DNA of 64,000 nt, taken from Membranipora membranacea. Taxonomy: Eukaryota > Bryozoa > Gymnolaemata > Cheilostomatida > Membraniporidae. The stretch is from contig OU612073.1 of assembly GCA_914767715.1 (NCBI GenBank), forward strand, positions 3,844,001-3,908,000. The letters are read 5' to 3'. Made by a program: the position numbers and the translations under genes. How positions within the stretch are numbered: the stretch's first letter is position 1; each line of letters begins with the position of its first letter. The notes below the pieces were generated by a model. It worked only from the letters and a program-made list of their open reading frames with translations. It was not told the origin of the DNA and did not search any database. Below are positions 38,507-49,900 of this stretch, piece by piece.

Positions 38507-41500
38507 ATGGATATTTTGAGGAAGAACTTGAACAACTTGTTTCTATGTTTATTTTTTATGGTTTGCTTAAACAAGATTGAGTTTTCAAGTGTAAGTGTCT
38601 AACAATATGTTCTTAAAGTTCCTGAGGTAGCTGATGGAGTCAGTATGGTCTATCTCATATGTTTATGTTCATGTTGTTTATCTGTTGACTTTGTAGTCTT
38701 ATTTATTATATTATAATCTTTCGTTAGTACTAACTAGTACTGTAGTAGTGGAACTAAGATTGGAAAAAAATTGATAATGATGGAAATCATTCTTACAATC
38801 ATACTTTCATAGCTTCCTAATCTTTATTCAGTTCTTGCAATCCTTCTAATCAAATTTTGTAAATCAACCAAGGACTGGATTTAGAGAAAACTCCTTTGAA
38901 TGAAGGTTTCTACAAGCTATGCTATCATTTTCCTTGGTGCAACTCACTTAAGCTTTGTTTGATGCTCAGCTGTTCTCACTTACTGCAAATAATTCTTGAT
39001 AGATTAAACATAGCTGCTACTTGTATACATGCCTCATAAATGGCTATAATAGGTTCAATTATTTACTGTCACTTTTTGTGAATAATTGCAGTCCGTACAT
39101 ATTTGACTCTAGTTATGCCCGAAAGCATCAGGCTGGCTAGTTAATGCATGCTCAAAGCTCCACTATTGAATCTAGGGATAATTGGCGGTCTATTGGAGTT
39201 CTAGAAGTTTTGAATAAACAGCTAAAATGTCCCAATTTTGTACCAGTGATGTGATATCATTCATTCCATACAACATGAAAACTCAAAGCTGCTAATTTGT
39301 CTTTATTTGTATAGGCTGCAGAAGATCAACGATGTCGTTGTGTATGTCCGAGATTGAAGACATTGAAGTTGAATAGTTCCCAGCTAGTAATCGATGGGGT
39401 AGACTACACTAATAAATCTGTATATGTGCGCAATAATGTCGACCCAGAAGCCTGGTAAGTGTCAACAAAGAATTAGACATGGTCTCACCACCTGAAGCCT
39501 AGAACTGCCCTTACATTGCTGAAAAAGTTAGTCTGAGCCTCTCAGACTCTTGCTCCCCCGCCTGCAGTCAGTCAACCCCCCCCCCCCGCTCAAGATTCTG
39601 AATTTGTAGGTTTCAGTTCTGCTCTCACCTTTATTCATCTACCGTTCTTAACTACCATATAAAAATAACAATACTGTTTAACCATGGACAGAACTTGCGA
39701 TTGATATATTAACATGATGTGTTATTTGGTACTTTATATAACACAACGCATGGAGGACTAATGTGTTCTGCATGAACTAACCTTGTCAGACACTCCTGGG
39801 TTATAGTAGTCATGAGTTTTGCCTGCTATTTAAATTAATTGTTGCGTTATCCCATTTTCTTCTGGAAATAATATGACTCTTTTTTTACTTTTTATTAGTG
39901 ATTGTGAGCAGACATTAAATTATATTCTTCCACCAAAAACTGTTAGTAATATCTCAGATATAGACAAGTTCTGTCTGAGATGTGAGTGTAAGTTTGAACA
40001 GAGAAACTCAACCACCCAAAAGGTAATTATGAGCCTAATGATGTTGTGTTAGACCTATGCCTAAGCCGATGCATAGCGAGTCCTTTTATTTTGGAAGTTC
40101 AAGTCATTGAAGCCAGGTATAAACATTGTAGGAGGACCTAAGAATAAATTAACTTTTTTAGCTTTTATCACAACTGTATTTTTTCAACATCTTTCAGAGT
40201 TTGAGCTTGACCATGCTGAGATCATTGTAACTTGTGACTCGTGAGCAAGCCAACCATTCTATAGCCTATGATGTTTAACAAAAACAAGGAACTGGCCATC
40301 TTTTAAGTTATATAATTGTTTTGAATAATGCAACTGAGCAAATCATTCAAACCTACCACAAATAGCATACCAATACATACCCATACCTCTACCGCACAAA
40401 TTATAGTATCGCTTATGTCGCTCATTCTACCGTTGTAGGTGGTGATCATATTTGTGATCGTAGTATTTGGTCTGATGTTTATATATGCACTATTCCTGAT
40501 GTGTCTGGATCCTATTATGAATAAGAGAAGAACATACAGAAGGACAGTAGACGACATGGCAGAGGAGCTGCCTGCTCATGAGGTGGGTAAATAACATCTT
40601 ATTGTGAGGTCTGATGGCAAGATTAGACAAATTCTGCTTTGCATGCTACATGGGCTACAGTTCAAGGGCTCTAACTCAATATGAGGTTGGGCACAGCGAA
40701 GTATTTGCTTGGACAATGGGCTGGTCAAGGCTAGTCAAGCCAACCAAAGTGTTCAAGCTTCTTGTTTCACCAATGACTCACAATACTTAGTTTCGATACG
40801 CAACATACGGTTTCAGATGTCATTGACTTCAAGCATAGTCATAATTCTGAGCAGCCGCCTACCGGCACTGTATAGTTAATGAGCATTTAATGAATGAATT
40901 TATAGTGGATGTGTTACTTATGATGAAGTCCTTATAATACTACATAAAACCCTTATGATATCCATGTCATCGTGCCATGTCATCAGAATTCGATCCTGTA
41001 GGGTTTCCAAATTTATATAGAGAATTATAAAGCAAGGAAACAGCTGCGTATACTAATGATAAAGACAGGAATAAAAAAACAGTGTTTGATCACTGTATCA
41101 TGGTAGTAATCTCATGAGTTTTGTGGAGTTTTAGATAAGCACTATTATTTAGAGAAGCATACTAAAGTATGATCACACTGTCAACAATATCTGTAAATAT
41201 GTATAATGGTCCCAATTAGAGTTACGGGTTTTAATGTATTCTGCCTGTGTTTGGAGTTGTCCCCCCAAAATGAAAGCAATTCGATGTGTCCAAACAAGGA
41301 GTTAAAGACTCCTTGATTTAACTTACTGTATTAATTTGGGTTGGCAACTACGCCAAACCTTGCACGCTTACTGATTGCATGTGCATGATTATCAACTGCA
41401 TCGCTGCTTTGTAGCCTTTGCTGAATGAGGTACAGTATTTGTTTGAATGATATCTTATTTGTTTATGTTCATGCGACCAAGCTGTCTGTGGGAGATCTTC

Positions 41501-42507
41501 CAATTGGAAATCGAAATGAACCTTTGAGGAAAGTTTCGCACCACCACCACTCCCTCTCCTTTTCAGTTTGTTCAATCAGGTGACATTGTTACCAAATAGA
41601 GCACTGGCATACCTCACAAGTTAAGCATTCAGACAATTTAAATAGTTCAAGAAAGAGACATGCATGTATCTCCTCAACCCCCTCCCCTTTAGCCGCAAAA
41701 AAACTTATCAACTTCTATTGAAAGATCCTCCATTTAATGGCTACATTTTGTTTGCGAGTTTTACTAACAAGTGTGACTGCCACAACTTTTCAGATACACT
41801 TTACTACACACAGTTAGATATAGGTTAATAAGTTGGAGTTGCTCCCTCTAATTGTCGATGGGAGGCAAATTCTTATTTAAGACACTTGTGTCAAGCTTAA
41901 TTTTGCACTCTTCTTAATACCGACGCCTAATCATTCTTTCTGTTAGAATTTCATAGATACAACACTATCAGATTTCTGTGTCTGTTTGAATGTGTTATTT
42001 CAAATTTTGTGTGTGGTATCAGGTATAACCCCAAATCTGTGTGTCACGTCATGTCACATATTCGTTGGAGATGATGGCAAGAGCTAGTAGCAGGCTGATA
42101 CACGGAAAAAGGCTATGCTCAGGTCCAATGTTAGATTTGGGCTCCTTGGAGCAAAAAGCGTAACTGACCTGCTCCGAAACATGTATAGGTTATCGGAGTT
42201 TGTATGTAGTTTGCATGTCTTTGTAACATGCAACCGTATAAAAATACTTTCAAGCAAAACTAGTTGCATGTTGCTAAGAGGTTTCTAGTGGAAGCCCTGT
42301 TTTATGTGCATATAACGTCACTGCTAATATCACCATAGTAAGTTATATCCTTACCTGTTTTAGCCATCACCTGGGACGAGCGGTAGCCAGGCATCACGTC
42401 GCGTCTCGGCAGCAGTCAGTAGAGTAAGAGCCGAACAGCAGAAGTGGAAAGGTCAGGTCAGCAATCAAAGATCTAATATTTACACAAAACACAAAATGCT
42501 CGCCTAG
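38507..42507 (+). CDS. TMEM9: Transmembrane protein 9 (TMEM9), complete, 5 exons
   Basis: TMEM9 is a type I membrane protein of late endosomes and lysosomes; the family has been linked to vesicle acidification and CLC transporters. Exons: 38507-38590, 39315-39454, 39899-40022, 40439-40582, 42364-42507, all phase-consistent, giving 211 residues (human 183). Exon 1 codes a signal peptide (MDILRKNLNNLFLCLFFMVC) with an in-frame stop just upstream and a GTAAGT donor. The lumenal part has the family's cysteine pattern: AAEDQRCRCVCP, then CDCEQTL and FCLRCECKFEQRN. One membrane segment lies at about residues 117-140 (VVIIFVIVVFGLMFIYALFL). The cytosolic tail has VSRVRAEQQKWKGQ and ends NIYTKHKMLA, matching the conserved TMEM9 end. 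Intron 4 (40583-42363) holds nothing I recognise. Confidence 0.93.
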
Positions 42508-42851
42508 CACAACTTTGAAAAGAGGTGTGCTTGTTTTTTATGAATATGTATTTTTCAAACTGTGAGTTGTATCCTCCTCATATTCATTGCAAGGAGGGAA
42601 AAGCTCAATGTTTTAGTTCATTATTTATAAAATTAGCATCCATATAATATAAGCTTTAAGATTGCTAACTAATATAATTTCCAATAGGCATGTATAATTT
42701 CAAATTTTATCAGATGAATGTTACTAGGTCATTGTGGTACCTGTACAAAAAATCAAGAATCAATATTTTTTTTGTACAAATTTCAATTAACGAATATCAA
42801 ACCATATCTGTTTTCTATGCATAGTGAATGAGTGAGTTTGTGGCTTGTTTG

Positions 42852-42857
42852 TTTATT
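42852..42857 (-). terminator. Candidate RXR poly(A) signal
   Basis: AATAAA on the minus strand inside the run GTTTATTTATTTTG, about 1.06 kb beyond the RXR stop. It lies 30 bases from the oppositely oriented TMEM9 signals, so the two convergent 3' UTRs would overlap slightly. A nearer non-canonical signal for RXR cannot be excluded. Confidence 0.35.
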
Positions 42858-42884
42858 TATTTTGTATACATATAACTGTATAGA

Positions 42885-42898
42885 AATAAAGTAATAAA
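42885..42898 (+). terminator. TMEM9 poly(A) signals
   Basis: Two AATAAA hexamers, 42885-42890 and 42893-42898, about 380 bases after the TMEM9 stop. They are the first plus-strand signals seen downstream of the gene. Confidence 0.5.
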
Positions 42899-43914
42899 GT
42901 AACTTACTAATAACTTATAGAGGCAAATTGATGAGCTTATTTTGTGCAATTATATAGAACATGAAAATAATCAAATGTTTTTGGCCTTAATTTTCTGTTT
43001 CTGTTTTTGGACAACTATAATATTGGCAGCTCTTGAAGAATGGTGTTAAATTTCCTAGAAAAGAGGGCTAATCCAAATTCTTATATTTGTGTCAAGGAGT
43101 TGAAAATCATTTCAACACTGCCAAGACCATGCACTGTTAATGATTCGGTTATAACTATAAAAATGTGACCCACCTTGGCCTAGATTCCATGACGATTCTG
43201 GTTTCTGACATCACAAGACTAATATATGATTTGGACAACGATCACTTGGGTGTGGTATCAGATTTCTTTCATGTCAAATTCAACTTTCTTTTTAAACTGG
43301 TCAACCAGTCGCAGCAGAAACCAGTTTCTGTTTCCCTTTACAAGTAACCAAAACACCGTCACTTTAAAAATATGTCACATACATACCACCAACACCGAAG
43401 GGTTTCTTGGCTGATCATACTGATATGACTCTCAACTATCCTATTTCTCTACCCTCTACGTATTAAGTATCTTAATGACTTGACTAGATATGCCACGTTT
43501 TGTATGATAATCTCAACTCTGGAGCTTTCTCTTCCTCACTTCTTTCCTACTCTTAATTCGTTACACTAATGAGGTAGCTTTGTTAGGTTGGAGGTAATTT
43601 TGAGGGATTAAATATCTATGGTTTTGATAAAATAAAATGCCGATACAGTAACAGCATAGTAATAATGGATGAACATAAAACAGTAAACAGAGAGGGTTCT
43701 TAGAGAACAATATTACACAAAATATGCGCTTTTGAAATAGCAAGAAAAACAGAATTGGTAATATCAACTAACGTTATGGTTTTGCTTTGCTATAGAACAT
43801 TACTAGTGCGATATAGAACGGATCGAATCATAAACTATGATCTAAATTGTGTATTTCAGCGTATGACAAAATGACTATGACAGGCAATGGAATGCCTTTG
43901 AAAATTGATGACAC

Positions 43915-46900
43915 TTAGTCCATAAGTTGCGGAGGGTTTTCCAGCATCTCAATAAGAAATGTATCTATCGGTGCATCTCCTACTAGCTTGAAAAAGAACA
44001 GATGCTCCACTGCTTTCAGACCTGTTGGTTGAAAATAAGAGATTTTTTGTTAGGCATTAAAGAAGAGATTGTTACCTCCTGTCACTCCCTAAAGATGATC
44101 TAAATAATATTATCATTTCTTTTCATGCCTCACCCAGGTTGATTCATTCAATAACTAAGACTTATTGCTAATTTTTTCTCTCTTTTTCAAATTTGTCGGC
44201 GCCGGCATGGACAACATTTTGATAAGAATTAAATTAGTAACCAATAAACCAGCAGACAGATCTTGCGATTGTATGAAAGTTGTCTGCTCTATGTCAGAGG
44301 GGAGGCAATCATTTTACTGCATATATATACATAAATACGCAGAAGAATCGGTGTGAATCATGTGGTATTATTACAGTCATGTAGTAATTGCAGTATAAAT
44401 ATAAGTTAATCGCAGTTATTAAACTTGATAGTTGACTCACCTATACTGCGTAGTGCTGGTAAGCGTAGTAAGAGTTTGGCAAATCTTCCACCATCACCAT
44501 GATAAGAGCGTTTGACATGTTCCTCAAGGGTGGCGTAAACGGACTCCCGCAATGCTTGCACCTCTGCAACGCTGGTAAGGTCTTTCACCTCTATGGAAAC
44601 AAAAGGGAATTAGGTTAACCGTCACAGTTCTCACAGCTTACTGAAAATCCATGATAATTATCACGTTTGTGTACGCTTCCAACCAGAGCATACAAAAATA
44701 GTGTAAGGGTTCTGTTTATGCAACAATAATTATTACTGCTGACAGTAACCGTCACAAAACAAGTGATGCAAGACTATAAAAATGTATAGATAGCTCAAGA
44801 AACAGGAGGTTTAAGGCTGGTTGAACTCAACAGTATTGCGTTTCATACACCAAAAATAGTGGTGATAGTTACAATGTTCTATCTGAAATGTTCAACATCC
44901 AAATAAAGATATTTTTTTAGATATATCACTACTTATGAAAGGTGCGTAAAATGTGGTAAGGCAAATATGAGTTTAGGCGTAGAAGATTGCTCCAGCTTCT
45001 GATGCACTCACCTGGGTTAAACAATACTTCTGATGCACTCACCTGGGTTAAACAATACTTCTGATGCACTCACCTGGGTTAAACAATACTATCGCTCTGA
45101 GGCAGCCAAGTTCTGATTGATCCATTTTCATTTCTCTCATCTTAGCCACCAGTTCTGTCAGGACTCTGTCAAAGATGGTGCCTACACCAGCCTCCCGCGC
45201 TGCTTCGCGGCTAACTCGCAGACCAGTGGCTAATAGTATGCCATTCTCTATTACTATTGACCTATATGAGAAGGCTGCTATCAACAACTCATTCCAACCT
45301 GCGAAATAAGATTCAACATTTTCAAAATGAATATACCGCACAGACATGATCTTATATTATTATAAAACAATAGTATATTATTATAAAAGTAATAATATAT
45401 TATTGAGTCGATAATTCTATGTGACGAATGAATCATACTGTTAATGTTCCCACAGGCTAGTTGTCTCCCTCGACCCGTGTTCTGCTGGAGTTAATAGAAC
45501 ATCAAAATAGATGAAACCTGTGGAGTTTTTCGACCCTACTGTCATAGAGCATAGGTTTAGAGGAAATGGAAAATAAGATTGTTAAGTTTAAGGGGCTGTA
45601 GACTGACCATTCCTCCAAGTAAAGGATTTCTTGACTGACCTCAGTCTAGTTTTATAGAGATATACACTTACCAGCCCTTATCAGTCTGACTTGATCATCA
45701 ACTGGAAGCTCTATAAAGTGTGGAATCCTCCTCGCCCATTCTACTAGTGTGAATAACTGCTTATCTGCTGCCTAAACAACAAATTCAAGTTAGATTAAAT
45801 CTCATATTATAAGTCCTCTTCTAGGGGGGGGGGGGGGGAGTTTGTGGGTTTGGGCTGAAAAGGTCCACATAATATGCTTTGGTAGGTTTATCTGTAGCTG
45901 GGGCCTCAATCATCTCTGAAGCTTAAATAGCAATGATCTCCTTACAAATCTTTTGACATAAAAATTATCTAAAATCTAGTCCAGGCTAAGCTGTGGGAAC
46001 TGTTAGTGACTTCTCTCCTTTTAAATTTTCAATGAAACTCATTTAAGGACGCTCAATTAAAGTCACTTGTCCCATCCCGAAGCATGGGCCGCCAGATATT
46101 GGTTGTCTTGAGCGCAATGCTAGAATGACTGCGCTAGATTGCTCACTGTTATTAGGAAACGGCTAAGTCGGTTACATACATACTCTACAGGTGTGCTCTG
46201 ATACACCTTAAAATATACAGCAACTTAGGACGGTAACAGCTGCTTCGCATTCATAACAAATTTTTTAGTGTCCATGCGTTTAGTCGTGATTTAACCATTT
46301 TTTTTAACCATAGGAAGACCTTTTAGTTTTGAAGAAGACCAACAATTTCTAATTGTGTCCAAAATGATGACAAAAATAAACAGAAACACAACAATCAATT
46401 AAGGTATTTTCCTGCCCAGCTGCATGGCTTGGTCGAAACCATAGAACGCTTCCTAATATGGTCAACGAGCAGATGTACAGCTGGGATATAGCAAGGGCCA
46501 ATGATCGGAGAAATCATAGTCATTGTGAGGGCGTTCACCCCGGCAGACACTGTTGTATAATATATAGTTACGCAAATATGTTATGTCTGACTCTGTATCA
46601 CCAACTTAGATCTAACTTTCTCAGCTACAGCATTCTAGTGCAAACGCAACACATTTTAAAAAACCGTATCAATTTAATTTTTTTCTAAATTTTATTAAAA
46701 ATAAAGCATAGACGCCTTATCGGTCTGTTACGTACAATCATTACATGTTTTAATAGTTATAGTAGTTTTTAGATAAATTGATTAGTAAAGGGTTCTTGTG
46801 ATGGGGGTGAATGTCCACTTGCCAGCCTTTTGAGTGCGGGTTTTTATAAATATCGATGTTCGGTGCGAAACTTCTATCTCTTAACAGCACTATGAAAAAT

Positions 46901-49900
46901 TTTATCAAAACATCCTAACTTTGTAGACAACTCATGGCATGATTCAAGTTGTTATGGCGTGTTTCCATTCTTGTTTAGTCTCGTTAAACAACAAATGTAC
47001 GCGGTTGATATTTCCAAAAGTTTAGCAGAGTAACACTTTCACTTGCTATCTGTGTCATGTCCCTGTTCTATTTTGAGGCCATTTGCGTGATTAACTTCAA
47101 CTGAAAATCTGTCTTCACACATTAAACAATTAAAAATGTCATTATATCATAGAATTGTTCCCTAAGCTTCAACTAAAATGTCCGACGAGAAATAGCAGCC
47201 TTCTCTGGGACAAATTATCCTGGTGTGAGAAGAGATGTGGGTTTTTATGACTATAGTACAAAGGCAACAGTTGGCATTGGCTGCTTCCTTTCCTCCAAAA
47301 CAGTTTATATGTATTTTAACTCATATTTGATCGGGGATCACTAATAATTGCTATGTGAGTCTAGTTACGGCACTGTTTTTAAAATTCTATAATTATCACG
47401 ATACTGAGAGGAACAATCATATTTATGTATTCTGCAGCATGCGTGCACACCCAAATATTTATTTGTTATTTGCTTAGTACACAGCAGTCTCAGCAAAACC
47501 ATAAAACCCAATCTACAATACCCAGATCATGACCAGCTTGATGTATAGTTATCCACAATCCACTGAGATGCAGACGGGTTGGTAAAGGACAGCTTACTTG
47601 ACAAATGTTGGCGACAGCATCTTTTGTTGCCTCCACATATTTTTCTTGTTTTGGTTCGACAGCCTGTTCAGCTTCTAAGATCTGTTCTATTGGCATATTG
47701 AGATAAGTTGAATCGGGTTCCTCAACGACGACCTCATTACTATCCGGAGTTATCTCCTTATTCTTCTGTCGCTCCTCCTGTACAGCTACAAAAATCGACC
47801 ATTATATTTGAAAATCATAAGAAAGGAAAAGGACATGGTGATTATTACTATGCTCTAAATCTATCTTATCAATTTAACGAATCAACTTTCTTGGCATTCC
47901 GAATATGAATCGCATATAATTTTCCACCACATCATCTACCACATAGTGTATTTATCAGTAAAGAAAAAAAAAGTTTAAAGGGGGAAAGTTAATATGAATT
48001 ATATAGGATGGCACAGGACCCACATCAGGTGACATCAAGGTGACAAATCCAATTTTTCTAATGTGTGCAGCGCAATTTAACCTACCACCTACTACACGTC
48101 TCTGTTTCTCTGGTTTCAGTTTTTTAGTTACAACCAAACATGTGTAGTTTGGAGAAGATGCAAACAGTCTGGGAAAATGTAACTGATTCTAAAGTGTGAT
48201 TCAAATCTATGTATATATGTACTGTGGCCAAAAACTGAACTGTTTTGAGCACAAACCAGCCAAATAGCACAAACCAGTAAAACACAACAAAAAGCCTAAC
48301 ACCAAAGCATTGCTAAACCCATAAAAAGGTGTTACCTTACCGGACCCACCACCCTGCCTGGACCACACAACCAGCTTTCAACTGTAGTGGAGCTTATATA
48401 CTGATGCATATTCGAGTTGACATCCTGAATGTCATTACTTTTTAATCCCAATGCTACTTTTAGGCGGGTTTATCTGCATACCCTGGATAGTTAAGCGTGC
48501 AAACTGTGGCGGGATAGCTGGTAGAGGCATTTCATTACCAACCAGTTTCCCCATGGTGGGGAAAGTTGTTGATAATGACAGGATAACTCGATAACTCAGG
48601 AATCATGGGTTCACATCCCATCAGGGTAGCGTGATTTACACACTTTTACTCTTACACATCGTATCATCTTACAATCGTGCTCAGAAAGCTAGTTTTATAA
48701 GTAATAGCTGCAAATTCACACCAACTAAATATGCCCTAGTAAACTAGACCTCAAGTCACTGAACTTCAATATTTACACCATCTCATGTTATTATATCAAG
48801 CAGGTCAACAACACTTAAAGCCAATTAGATCATCCGATATATTGACACTAGGCCTCTGCTGTTGGTAAACTATAAGACAGCTGTACCATCACTGACTGGA
48901 TGGGTTACACATAATACCGCTGTCCTGTCCGATGATCCCAAGGAGCGGACAGATCCCAGGAGCGGACGGATCCCAGGAGCGGACGGATCCCAGGAGCGGC
49001 CGACCCCCCACTCCCTTGTGTTGGCCAATCCTAGTGAACAACATCGCCTAACACCTTTCCAACCAGGGACATATATCTGAAACTCAATTTTAGATCTATT
49101 CAACCCGGCTGTGTTTCGTTGAGTTTAGAGTTTAGAGTTTGCTCACAAAAATCAAATTCAAACACTGAGAAGTCTTTAAATATTTCAGAAGCAAATTTTC
49201 ATCCCTTGTGTAATAAATAACATAATTATAAGCAACATAAGAGGACTGAGGGAGGTGGGTAGAAACTCAGATATAGCAGGTTTAACTTCTATAGGTAAAG
49301 TCATCAATATGTTGGTCTGAGGTTTTGAATAAGCATTCTCATTCAGCGTCTGTACTAGCAAGCATTGTAAGTACTCCAAGCATAATTAAAACACTTCTTA
49401 AAATGGGAAACAGTTGATGTCTTCAATCTCTACCTCTGGTACAAAAGTTTGGTCAGCTATCTGCTATCGCAATTTAGGACAGCAGTAGCTGGCCAGCTTC
49501 ATTAGACATCTAAGCACAAAACCTTTACCACTGAAGCAAACAATGTGCATGAGCATGAGCGTTTTGTTCAAACAAATTAGGAGCTTCCGGTTTGGATAAT
49601 TGTTTTACCTGCTTGCCTATGTATATCACTACCAAGAACAGCTAAACAGTAGGGGTAAAAGAGAAGGAATAAATTATCACAGAGAAAAGATTGTTTTGTG
49701 GAATGCTAATGCTATCTCAGTAGCAAATCTCAAGGGCTCCCCTATCCTCAACGGTTTATCTCAAGCATGCGCCCTAGATCCGTCACTCGGTTTGATAAGA
49801 CATATCTATGACATCTATAGAACAGTCATGCTTATATTGGATTTGAAAGACGGGGTCAAATACAAGACGAAAGTAAGTAAAAGTAAAGAGATTATATTTT

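Noticed and set aside
43860-43918. A possible last exon of TMEM9 reading YDKMTMTGNG to a TAG overlapping the RXR stop codon
   Set aside because: Exon 5 of TMEM9 reads straight on to the conserved end NIYTKHKMLA and a stop at 42507, so no further exon is needed and the gene overlap disappears.
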